This document shows positions 42,750-49,984 of a stretch of DNA of 49,984 bases, one piece after another (the first letter of the stretch is position 1; each line of letters starts with the position of its first letter). The translations under genes were made by a program, and so were the position numbers. The notes under the pieces are model-generated. The model was not told where the DNA came from, ran no database searches, and worked only from the letters and a program-made list of their open reading frames with translations. The stretch is from Pseudomonadota bacterium (GTDB lineage Bacteria; Bdellovibrionota_B; Oligoflexia; Oligoflexales; CAIYRB01): positions 1 to 49,984 of the forward strand of contig JAPLFX010000095.1 in NCBI GenBank assembly GCA_026390445.1, written 5' to 3'.

Positions 42750-44300
42750 TTGGAGCTTGAGACATTTAGACGGATTCGCGGCAACGTTCATGGCACGGTA
42801 GACGTCACGGCCTTAGAGGATCAGGTGATCGATCACCCGATCTTTCAGCGCCTAAGACGGGTTAAGCAGTTGGCATTTCTGTCGCTGGTGTTTCCCGGGG
42901 CCTCGCACTCCCGGTTTGAGCATTCGCTGGGCGTGCTCCAGCTGACCGCGGATACCTGGCATAAGATGCGCGCCAACCAGCAGCGCCTGGCTAACTCCTG
43001 CGGCCGCTACCGCAACTTTGCCGCCACCGAAAAGCGTGGCATCGGTCCCACGTCGCTAGTGCATGGCCTCTTGGCGCCGACCTTTGCCGTGATGGACGAG
43101 ATCTTTTCTTGTGGTTACACGCAGCAAGCGCTGCGTTTGGCTGGACTGCTGCACGACATCGGTCACCCGCCTTTTTCCCACAGCGGCGAGCGTTTCCTTC
43201 CGACGTGGAAGCAGATGCTGCAGAGTCAAAAAGCCTCGGGTCCCGCGTACATCACCGAATATCTTGAGGAGAGCTGTCTCAAGATCGCGGCCTCGGGCCG
43301 TGATCCGGGTAAAGTCCGGGTCCGTCACGAGATCTATACACTACTGCTCGTCGAGCGCTTGATCGAAGACGTCAATCGGACCTACCAGGGGCCTTTTCGC
43401 ATCAAAGCACGCGACATCATCAGTATCATGACCCCCGACATCGAGCCCGAGCCAGGCTCGCCTTTGATCAAGCACGGACTTTATCGCCTGTGCCACGAGC
43501 TAATCTCCGGGGAGGTCGATACCGACCGAATGGACTATCTGCTGCGCGACTCGCGCGAATGCGGCGTCGTTTATGGCATATTTGACGCGACGCGGATTCA
43601 AGATTCGCTGTCCTTATACTTTGATGAACGCGACCAAGGCGTGCACTTGGCCATCACCTTGTCTGGACTTGCGGCCTTCGAAGATTACCTGAGGGCGCGT
43701 CACTCCATGTACCTACAGCTATATTTTCATAAGACTTCGGTCGCTGCGGAGTCGATGATTCAGCATTTGGCGCTGACACTTGGCGACTGGACGATGCCGA
43801 CCGATCCGCTCGCCTATGCCGAACTCGATGAATACAACATCGAGGCCGCGTTGTTAGCTGAAGCGGCAAAGCTGTCACCAGAGGCCTTTTTGCGCTGCCA
43901 AAGCTTGCTGCTCGATCTGCTGCGCAATCGGCGGCTATGGAAGCGCGTCTTCGAGGTCAGCTCTAAGGATCGTGCTTCGGGTGAACAAGCCACCGCAGCA
44001 GCCTGTTCGTTGCTACGCTCGATCGGACTGACCTTTGAGCAGGTGTCCTCGGAAAGTTCGCTTACGAGCTTTCGCACGCGCCGCGAGGATGAGCACAGCC
44101 TCAACTACCTACGCCTGATCAAGAAGGACGAAGATCAGTTTCCTCGGGTTGTGCCGATCGAAGACTACGCATCACCCTCGCTGATCGAGGGCGATACTCG
44201 GGTGCATATCAGTCGAATCTATGTGGAAGACAAGCTTGGCCCCGATGGTCAACATCAACCGGAGACGGCCAAACAGGCGATTCGCAGTCGCTCGCACTAA
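42750..44300 (+). CDS. HD-superfamily phosphohydrolase (SAMHD1/dGTPase-like)
   Basis: This 516-residue protein has the metal-binding HD core: His in SRFEHSLGV, the HD pair in LLHDIGHPPFSHSGE, and Asp in GEVDTDRMDYLLRDS. The order and spacing fit the YwfO/SAMHD1 type of dNTP or nucleotide phosphohydrolases, and the start VHGTVDVTALEDQVIDHPIFQRLR is typical. The C-terminal 120 residues are charged and not conserved by eye. The TTG start has GAGGAG before it. The substrate (dGTP or other) is unknown. Confidence 0.88.
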   Translation: MELETFRRIRGNVHGTVDVTALEDQVIDHPIFQRLRRVKQLAFLSLVFPGASHSRFEHSLGVLQLTADTWHKMRANQQRLANSCGRYRNFAATEKRGIGPTSLVHGLLAPTFAVMDEIFSCGYTQQALRLAGLLHDIGHPPFSHSGERFLPTWKQMLQSQKASGPAYITEYLEESCLKIAASGRDPGKVRVRHEIYTLLLVERLIEDVNRTYQGPFRIKARDIISIMTPDIEPEPGSPLIKHGLYRLCHELISGEVDTDRMDYLLRDSRECGVVYGIFDATRIQDSLSLYFDERDQGVHLAITLSGLAAFEDYLRARHSMYLQLYFHKTSVAAESMIQHLALTLGDWTMPTDPLAYAELDEYNIEAALLAEAAKLSPEAFLRCQSLLLDLLRNRRLWKRVFEVSSKDRASGEQATAAACSLLRSIGLTFEQVSSESSLTSFRTRREDEHSLNYLRLIKKDEDQFPRVVPIEDYASPSLIEGDTRVHISRIYVEDKLGPDGQHQPETAKQAIRSRSH

Positions 44301-44324
44301 GGCCCGTTACGGACATGCTTTTAG

Positions 44325-46661
44325 CTAAGGGCGCTTGCGCTTCTTCTGGTGCTTCAGCATAAACTTCAGGCACTCCCGCGCCGACACCTCGTCATAACCA
44401 AAGCGTCGTTGCAATTCCCGGTAGGTTTGGGCGGCTTGCGCTTTGTCTTTGTCCGAGATGGAGCCCTCTTGGTCGGTGCCAATGGTGAGCATTGCCTGAT
44501 AGATTTCCTGAACCACCCCCTGATGCTGGCCGTGGTAGTGCTCCTGAATCTTGGCGAGGATGTCCTGGAACAGCCCGGCCACATCGATATCCGCTGTCTT
44601 GTTGGCGATGCGCCATCCCGCCAGGCGGCTCAGCAGACTCTCGCGGTGCCGCTCGACCGCTCCAGTCACCCCGATGATCCTTTCGATCTCCTGCATCAGC
44701 GTTTGGTTGGCCGGCTCATACTGCTCGGACGCGGTGTTGTAGATCTTCTCGCGCTTGACCTCGGCGACGACGTTTTCGATATAGCGGACCAGCAGCTTCT
44801 CGTACTCTTCCTCCGCGACCATCGACATCGACTTGAGCGACTCAAGCTCGAAGATATCGGCGAACTCGTCCTTGATGACGGTGATAAAGAGGGTGGCGTC
44901 GTGATACTTGCCGCGGGGTTCAAATTGAAGGAACTCGTAGACCGTCCGATCTTTGACCATGCGCTCTAGCTCGTCAAAGACAGCCATCGGCGTTACGGTC
45001 GTATGCTGGGAATTTTGCGTGCAGCGCTGGAGGATCTGCTTGATCTCCCGGGGCGAGGCGCCAAAGCGTCCCTCGTAAACCACGAGTCCAACCGACTCAT
45101 TGATCACTTTAGACTTCAACTCGCGCAGCTGACTCTCCTCGGCCTGTTTGAACGCCGGCTTGAGCGACTCCCCTTCGTAGAGGTGGGCCTTGCTGCGCGG
45201 ATCCAGCCTTGCCACTAGGCCACGCTGGTTGGCCTCATAGTATTCCGGATCCGGTTGTTTATAGCGCGTCATCACCGCCCAGAGGCAGAGCAACTTCACG
45301 GAATGCGGGGCGAAGCTTTTGGTCTTGGCCAGCGCGACGAGGTCGCGATCGTAGATCCGCATCTCCTGCGACGGCCTGAGCAAGTAGGGCACCGTCACCA
45401 TCTCAAAACGGCCGCGAAACGACGAAAAATCCGGCGATGTTTTAAACGTATCGAGGTGCTTTTCGTTGGTCGTCGCCATAAACACCATGTCGAGGTTGGC
45501 GGTCGACGAAGGTAGGCTGACGGAGGACTTCTCGACCGACGTCAGCAGGTATTTGAAGGTCTCTGCCGGGCGCTTCAGTAGATCGGAGAACTCAAGTAGC
45601 CCGCGGTTGGCCTCGATTAGCTCGCCCTGAGCCTCGTAGTAGCGGATATTATGCAGCACGGCCGGAAGATTCTGGATATTCCGGTCCATCGTCAGCTGCT
45701 TTTCGACCGCATCCACCGCCATCTGTGGCTCCACGGTCGAGATCCCGACCCGGTACTGCCTGGAGTAAAAGAAGCGTTCCACCTGCACGTGCCGTAGGAC
45801 TTTTGCCAAATCTCCGTCATAGGCCGTCAGCAGGTTTTCCAAGATCAGCTGATTGCGTTTGGACAGCCCGGATTGGAGGATATGCGGCGGTATTTCGACG
45901 TCTTCGGCACGCTTACCCTCGTGCTGCGCCAGCCACTTGCGCAGCCAGGCTTCGCGCTGCGGCATCGGGATGAGAAAGATCGGGTTATCCTTGAAGTCCG
46001 AGTGGATCTTTGATGCGATCAAGGTGTCGTCGAGCATGGCATAGGAGTTGCCCTTGTCGTCGTCCTTGGCGCCCCCCGAGGCGAAGCCGATCGGACCGCT
46101 TTCACCCTTCATCGTCGCGGTCGCGACCTTCTCGGTGGGGAAGATCCAGTTGAAGCGATAGACAGCACCGGCCTCCAGCTCGCTGTACTTTTGCATTGCA
46201 TGGGCAATCGATTCGACCGTCGAAGACTTGGCCGATCCGTTGGGTCCGTGCAGAAGGATGAGCTTATTGGCATAGCCTTGGCGCACGAAGGACTGCAGGA
46301 CATTGTAGATCTCATCTTGGATCAGCTCGCCGCCGATGATGGCGCCACTCTTTTCCGTGCCGCTGTCAAACAGTTTGAAGCGGTGGACCGAGGCCGTCAC
46401 GGTCTCGCCGCCGAGGACCTGCCGGCGCCCAAAATGGTCGAAGGTATCGCGGATGTATTCCGCCGCGCTGCGTAGCAGCGGCCTTGGATGGATCCTGAGC
46501 AGATCCAGATAGCCGTTGAACGGCAAAATGACCCGTTGCTTTTGGAACAAGTCACGGTACTGACGAGACAGTTCGCTGATCGCTTGGCTGGCGTCGAGAT
46601 CCATCGTCCTGACCCTCGCTGAGTCTAAGTAAACTGCGGCATTTCTTGCATAATAGCTCAT
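44325..46661 (-). CDS. prkA: PrkA-family serine protein kinase / AAA protein
   Basis: This 778-residue PrkA (YeaG-type) protein has an N-terminal AAA domain with Walker A LLHGPNGSAKSS (136-147) and the GELIQDEI motif. The GPIGFASGGAKDD loop follows, then a C-terminal PrkA kinase-like helical domain (about 500-760). It is longer than E. coli YeaG (about 640), mainly through insertions in the middle. PrkA proteins respond to starvation and stress. ATG 46661 lacks a clear ribosome site; ATG 46604 is an alternative start. The usual partners (YeaH, SpoVR) are not adjacent. The gene is divergent from phoH and convergent with the HD gene. Confidence 0.88.
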   Translation of the reverse strand: MSYYARNAAVYLDSARVRTMDLDASQAISELSRQYRDLFQKQRVILPFNGYLDLLRIHPRPLLRSAAEYIRDTFDHFGRRQVLGGETVTASVHRFKLFDSGTEKSGAIIGGELIQDEIYNVLQSFVRQGYANKLILLHGPNGSAKSSTVESIAHAMQKYSELEAGAVYRFNWIFPTEKVATATMKGESGPIGFASGGAKDDDKGNSYAMLDDTLIASKIHSDFKDNPIFLIPMPQREAWLRKWLAQHEGKRAEDVEIPPHILQSGLSKRNQLILENLLTAYDGDLAKVLRHVQVERFFYSRQYRVGISTVEPQMAVDAVEKQLTMDRNIQNLPAVLHNIRYYEAQGELIEANRGLLEFSDLLKRPAETFKYLLTSVEKSSVSLPSSTANLDMVFMATTNEKHLDTFKTSPDFSSFRGRFEMVTVPYLLRPSQEMRIYDRDLVALAKTKSFAPHSVKLLCLWAVMTRYKQPDPEYYEANQRGLVARLDPRSKAHLYEGESLKPAFKQAEESQLRELKSKVINESVGLVVYEGRFGASPREIKQILQRCTQNSQHTTVTPMAVFDELERMVKDRTVYEFLQFEPRGKYHDATLFITVIKDEFADIFELESLKSMSMVAEEEYEKLLVRYIENVVAEVKREKIYNTASEQYEPANQTLMQEIERIIGVTGAVERHRESLLSRLAGWRIANKTADIDVAGLFQDILAKIQEHYHGQHQGVVQEIYQAMLTIGTDQEGSISDKDKAQAAQTYRELQRRFGYDEVSARECLKFMLKHQKKRKRP

Positions 46662-46688
46662 GACAACGGTTAAGTAAGTATCTATATT
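46660..46688 (+). promoter_or_regulatory. sigma-70 promoter for phoH
   Basis: ATGACA (46660-46665) and TATATT (46683-46688) have exactly 17 bases between them, giving 5/6 to the -35 and a good -10. The -35 overlaps the prkA start codon on the other strand. Confidence 0.5.
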
Positions 46689-46708
46689 GAAGCATCTTCA
46701 ATTTTTTA
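46686..46708. promoter_or_regulatory. palindrome plus T-run in the prkA-phoH intergenic region
   Basis: ATTGAAG (46686-46692) and CTTCAAT (46696-46702) are perfect inverted arms around CAT, followed on the plus strand by six T. It overlaps the -10 and start-site region of the phoH promoter. It may be an operator controlling one or both divergent genes, or an attenuator-like hairpin in the phoH leader. Confidence 0.5.
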
Positions 46709-46731
46709 CGCTACCGCTGCGGGTGAGGCTT

Positions 46732-48063
46732 ATGAAAAAAGTCTTTGTTCTCGATACCAACGTCCTGCTGAGTAACCCCGACAGTATCTTTAAGTTCGAC
46801 GACAACGACGTGGTCATTCCGATCTCGGTGATCGAGGAGATCGACACCTTCAAAAAGGACCAGAGCGAAACCGGCCGCAACGCCCGCGAGGTGTCCCGCA
46901 TCCTAGACCGACTGCGCAAAAAGGGCGCGCTGTCCTCGGGCGTTCGCCTGTTCGACGAGCGCGCTGACAGCGGCAGTCTGTTTATTTACCTCGGCCACAA
47001 CATGGAGATTCTCCCCGAGCTGCTCGCCGATGGTACCGACAACCATATTCTGGCCATCGCTCTGACCCTGCAAAAGCAGTTTGGCGAATCCCGGGCCGTC
47101 ATCGTCATCACCAAAGACTCGAACCTGCGGATTAAATCCGATGCCTTTGGCATCCCAGCCGAGGATTTTGAGGCCGATAAAGTCGATATCGGTCACCTCT
47201 ATAGCGGCATCCTTAACGTCAAGATCGATAGCTCCGCCATCAATAGCTTCTATACCAAGCGTGAGCTCGCCTTGCCCGGCACCGATATCATGCCAAACCA
47301 ATTTATCGTCCTGGAAGACGACCGGGACGCGACCCAGTTCGTCTACGGTCGCTATGATCATCAAGAGCACGTGGTCCGCATGCTCGATCCCCACGCCGAT
47401 GGTGTCTGGGGCATCTACCCGCGCAATATCGAACAAACCTTTGCCCTCGAGGCCCTGCTCGACGATACCATCAAGCTGGTGACCTTGAGCGGCAATGCCG
47501 GCACCGGTAAGACCCTGCTCGCCATTGCCGCCGGCTTGACCAAGACCACCGACGAGGACGAATACCATAAGCTCTTGGTGGCGCGTCCGGTCTTCCCTCT
47601 GGGCAAGGATATCGGCTTTCTTCCCGGCGATCTCAATGAGAAGCTCAATCCGTGGATGCAGCCGATTTACGATAATCTGGAATTGCTCTTAAGTGGCGGG
47701 ACGCACACCCGGCAAAAGCGCCTGAGCAAGAACTATCAGGAACTGATCAATCAGGGCATGCTTCAGGTCGAGCCATTGACCTATATCCGGGGCCGCTCGC
47801 TGCCCAACATCTTCTTTGTCGTCGATGAGGCACAGAACCTCACGCCGCACGAGATCAAGACCATTTTGACCCGCGCCGGCGAAGGCACCAAGATCGTTCT
47901 GACGGGCGATCCTTACCAGATCGATAATCCCTATATCGATTCGCAGAACAACGGCCTCACCTATGTCATCGAGAAGTTCCGCCGCGAGCCGATTGCCGCC
48001 CACGTGACGCTCCGCAGAGGGGAGCGTAGTGAGCTGGCAACGGCGGCGGCGACTTTGCTCTAA
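46732..48063 (+). CDS. PhoH-family ATPase with N-terminal PIN domain
   Basis: This 443-residue PhoH2-type protein has a PIN ribonuclease-like domain (1-140) with acidic motifs VLDTNVLL, EEID and TKDSNLR. A linker follows, then a PhoH ATPase domain with Walker A LSGNAGTGKTLLAI, Walker B FFVVDEAQNLTPHE and IVLTGDPYQID. Such proteins couple RNA unwinding to cleavage. ATG 46732 is preferred over the 45-base-longer frame because GGTGAGG lies four bases upstream. Pairing with divergent prkA points to a shared stress response (inference). Confidence 0.92.
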   Translation: MKKVFVLDTNVLLSNPDSIFKFDDNDVVIPISVIEEIDTFKKDQSETGRNAREVSRILDRLRKKGALSSGVRLFDERADSGSLFIYLGHNMEILPELLADGTDNHILAIALTLQKQFGESRAVIVITKDSNLRIKSDAFGIPAEDFEADKVDIGHLYSGILNVKIDSSAINSFYTKRELALPGTDIMPNQFIVLEDDRDATQFVYGRYDHQEHVVRMLDPHADGVWGIYPRNIEQTFALEALLDDTIKLVTLSGNAGTGKTLLAIAAGLTKTTDEDEYHKLLVARPVFPLGKDIGFLPGDLNEKLNPWMQPIYDNLELLLSGGTHTRQKRLSKNYQELINQGMLQVEPLTYIRGRSLPNIFFVVDEAQNLTPHEIKTILTRAGEGTKIVLTGDPYQIDNPYIDSQNNGLTYVIEKFRREPIAAHVTLRRGERSELATAAATLL

Positions 48064-48092
48064 AGGCTGCACTCTAGGGGCCGGTAAAGCTC

Positions 48093-48482
48093 TCAGGAGT
48101 TGACCTGCAGGTTGCAATGAAAGCCATCCTCACCGGTCGAGAGGTGGCCGCGACCTTGCAGCAGGCTTGTATACTCGGTGCACTCGGAAGGCTCTTCGGG
48201 GTAGCAAAAGGAATGCCGGTCGTCACTAAAGCCCGCTTTGATCAGGTCGGCTAGCTGGCTCGAGCTCAAGTAGGCTAGGGCAGCACAACTGCCGCCAGGA
48301 CGGAACAGATCGTCCTCGACGCCGATCGCGCTATCGCTGATGGCCCCTTGGTCCTTGTCGTTTGCCGGCCCAACGCTGTCCTCGGCGCTGGCGTCGGATT
48401 GGGCATGGGCCATGGTGGCGCGGCTTAGGCTGAGTCCCAAACATGCTATCAGGACGAGACGAATGACCTTGCTGCAGTCCAT
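48093..48482 (-). CDS. small secreted cysteine-containing protein
   Basis: This 129-residue protein of unknown family has a signal peptide (about 1-27, MAHA cleavage). An acidic spacer (about 28-60, DASAEDSVGPANDKDQG) follows, then a compact C-terminal part with four cysteines (GSCAAL, SFCYPE, SECTEY, FHCNLQ), suggesting two disulfides in the periplasm. AGGAGG precedes ATG 48482 at ideal spacing, so the start is firm. It is convergent with phoH and divergent from the ammonium transporter gene. Small cysteine-rich exported proteins are often lineage-specific. Confidence 0.75.
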   Translation of the reverse strand: MDCSKVIRLVLIACLGLSLSRATMAHAQSDASAEDSVGPANDKDQGAISDSAIGVEDDLFRPGGSCAALAYLSSSQLADLIKAGFSDDRHSFCYPEEPSECTEYTSLLQGRGHLSTGEDGFHCNLQVNS

Positions 48483-48727
48483 ATAACCTCCTCTAATAAT
48501 AAGAACCTGGTTTTGGCTCCTATGATCACATCTCGGGAGGCTTGAGATGAAACTTAAACAGGCAGCTTTTTACCAGGCCGCAGGCCTTGTTAAAGCGGTT
48601 CATTTGGCCTAAACTTCGGGCTGTTCATACCTGATTAGGCGGGTGTCCGGTCGTCGGTCATGCGTTCAGTCGGGTGGTCTATCGGTTTCTTAGAGCATTT
48701 GTTCTAACAGATCAAAGGAGTTACGGT

Positions 48728-49984
48728 ATGCCTAAGCATCGCTTGGGCGCTTTTATGGCTTTGGCCATCATGGTCATCGCTGGAGCGCTCGTCAGTGTCC
48801 CCGCAGTCTTGTCCACCGGCGCAGCTGCGCTGCCCCCTCCAGCCCCGATCAATGGTGGTGACACCGCCTGGATGATCGTCGCCACCGCCATGGTCTTGCT
48901 GATGACGCCCGGCCTAGCCTTTTTCTACGGCGGCATGGTGAGTAAGCAGCATGTCACCTCCACCATGTTTCAAAGTTTTATCGCCATGGGTGTCGTCAGT
49001 CTGCTGTGGGTCGTCGTCGGCTTTAGTCTGTCCTTCGGCACGTCGATTCATGGTTTAATCGGTGATCCCCGGACCTTTTTCATGTTCCGTGACGTTGGTT
49101 TGACGACCAGCGCCACATTGGCTCCGACCATTCCGCTGGCCTTGTTCGCGCTGTTTCAAATGAAGTTCGCGATTATCACGCCAGCTCTCGTGACGGGGTC
49201 CTTTGCCGAGAGGATCAAGTTTTCGTCGTTTATTTGGTTCATGATTCTTTTCACCTTGTTTGTTTATACGCCGCTGGCGCACTGGACCTGGCATCCAGAT
49301 GGGTTCTTGCACAAATGGGGTGTCCTCGATTTTGCCGGTGGCACCGTCGTGCATATGGCTGCTGGTTTTGCTGGTTTGGCTGGAGCCATGGCGGTTAGCC
49401 ATGGGCCGAAAAAGGGAGCCACTGCCAAACTGGGTCATACGCCGCAAGTCCCAGCCAACATTCCCTTCGTGTTGCTCGGAACCGGTTTGCTCTGGTTCGG
49501 CTGGTTTGGTTTCAACGCTGGTTCGGAACTGGCCGTGGACGGCGGGGCCGTGTCGGCCTTTTTGACCACCAATACCGCCGCTGCCGCCGCCATGGTCGCG
49601 TGGCTGCTCACCGACCTACTGATGGGGCGCAAAGTCACGGCCTTGAACGCGGCAATTGGTGCCGTGGTCGGTCTCGTGGCAGTCACTCCCGCCGCTGGCT
49701 TCGTCAACGTCGGTGCCAGTATCGCCATCGGAACGGTGGCCGCACTGGTCTCCAACCTCATGCTAAATGCGCAGTGGCTGAAGGCCCGCATCCCAGACAC
49801 CCTGGACGTCTTCGCTTGCCACGGCGTTGGTGGGATCGTCGGCATGATCCTGACTGCGGTGTTTGCGCTCAAAGGCGGTTTGATCACCGGTGATGCAACC
49901 CTGCTGCTCAAGCATCTCGCGGCAGCGGTGTTGGTCGCCGTCTATACCTTTGGTGTGTCGGCGCTGCTCTATAGAGTCGTCGGC
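48728..49984 (+). CDS. amt: ammonium transporter (Amt), truncated by the window edge
   Basis: The reading frame opens at ATG 48728 behind AAAGGAG and stays open to the right edge (about 419 codons). A signal-like first helix precedes INGGDTAWMIVATAMVLLMTPG, the normal Amt opening. Further marks are AFFYGGMV, MKFAIITPALVTGSFAER, the first pore His in GGTVVHMAAG, LWFGWFGFNAGS, TNTAAAAA and the twin His in DVFACHGVGGIVG. Amt conducts ammonia or ammonium across the inner membrane. It is usually paired with a glnK gene, which may lie beyond the edge. The 245 bases upstream (48483-48727) show no convincing sigma-54 site. Confidence 0.95.
   Translation, partial: MPKHRLGAFMALAIMVIAGALVSVPAVLSTGAAALPPPAPINGGDTAWMIVATAMVLLMTPGLAFFYGGMVSKQHVTSTMFQSFIAMGVVSLLWVVVGFSLSFGTSIHGLIGDPRTFFMFRDVGLTTSATLAPTIPLALFALFQMKFAIITPALVTGSFAERIKFSSFIWFMILFTLFVYTPLAHWTWHPDGFLHKWGVLDFAGGTVVHMAAGFAGLAGAMAVSHGPKKGATAKLGHTPQVPANIPFVLLGTGLLWFGWFGFNAGSELAVDGGAVSAFLTTNTAAAAAMVAWLLTDLLMGRKVTALNAAIGAVVGLVAVTPAAGFVNVGASIAIGTVAALVSNLMLNAQWLKARIPDTLDVFACHGVGGIVGMILTAVFALKGGLITGDATLLLKHLAAAVLVAVYTFGVSALLYRVVG

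Noticed and set aside
44349-44969. 206-codon plus-strand frame opposite prkA
   Set aside because: Reverse-frame shadow of a well-supported gene in GC-rich DNA; no motif or start site.
48483-48727. Sigma-54 promoter for the ammonium transporter
   Set aside because: No GG-N10-GC pair with TGGCAC/TTGC-like context at correct spacing was found.
1-49984. CRISPR array, complete defence island, prophage or biosynthetic cluster
   Set aside because: No regularly spaced direct repeats, integrase, structural phage genes or synthase modules are visible; the DUF4143 ATPase alone does not make a defence system.

Overview
The window comes from a Gram-negative bacterium. It encodes many lipoproteins with clear lipoboxes, an OprB-like porin, a second predicted outer-membrane barrel, and a set of core genes packed with 4-base ATGA/GTGA overlaps. 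The gene content and the methyl-accepting chemotaxis protein (MCP) class (a VIND..FKTQLL type hairpin) would suit a Bdellovibrionota/Oligoflexia-like or other deltaproteobacteria-like lineage. That placement is inference, because no rRNA or other marker is present. No tRNA, rRNA, CRISPR array or complete insertion sequence was seen.

Layout. Positions 1-2045 look like a debris zone: a fragment resembling an IS91-type transposase, an intact AAA/DUF4143 ATPase gene behind a promoter full of palindromic half-sites, and an amputated piece of a LivG-type ABC ATPase. Positions 2046-10596 (minus strand) are a compact chemosensory operon, cheA-cheW-MCP/hemerythrin-MCP-cheR/cheB, visibly more AT-rich than the rest. 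It is preceded by a very good FliA (sigma-28) type promoter. It has no separate cheY. Positions 10837-16751 (minus) hold a porin and a 1405-residue multidomain lipoprotein. An RsmI-like methylase follows at 16911-17612.

Positions 17766-34080 (plus) are a long, tightly packed run: uppS, cdsA, rseP, tsaB, pssA, asd, an outer-membrane protein, truA, a TPR lipoprotein, a LolB-like lipoprotein, a stand-alone MshEN domain protein, two dpp/opp ATPases, murG, a membrane protein and a YhiN-family flavoprotein. It joins isoprenoid carrier, phospholipid, peptidoglycan-precursor and envelope-proteolysis functions. After a convergent gap with a large inverted repeat comes a 672-residue lipoprotein (34344-36362, minus) made almost wholly of twenty exact-length 29-residue repeats. 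It is the strongest candidate here for something undescribed. It is divergent from a response regulator whose C-terminal half resembles a phosphotransfer (HPt) domain lacking its histidine.

Positions 37675-49984 contain a coiled-coil protein with an SMC/YhaN-like flavour but no Walker A motif, a soluble histidine kinase and CheY-like pair behind a second FliA-like promoter, pyrD, an HD phosphohydrolase, the divergent prkA/phoH pair with a palindrome in the shared promoter, a small secreted cysteine protein, and an ammonium transporter gene cut by the right edge.

How the genes may work together. FliA-like promoter matches precede the che operon, the kinase/regulator pair and, more weakly, the 29-residue-repeat lipoprotein. 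This hints that these belong to one motility or surface-behaviour regulon (inference). The hemerythrin-tipped MCP suggests that oxygen, or a related diatomic gas, is one input.
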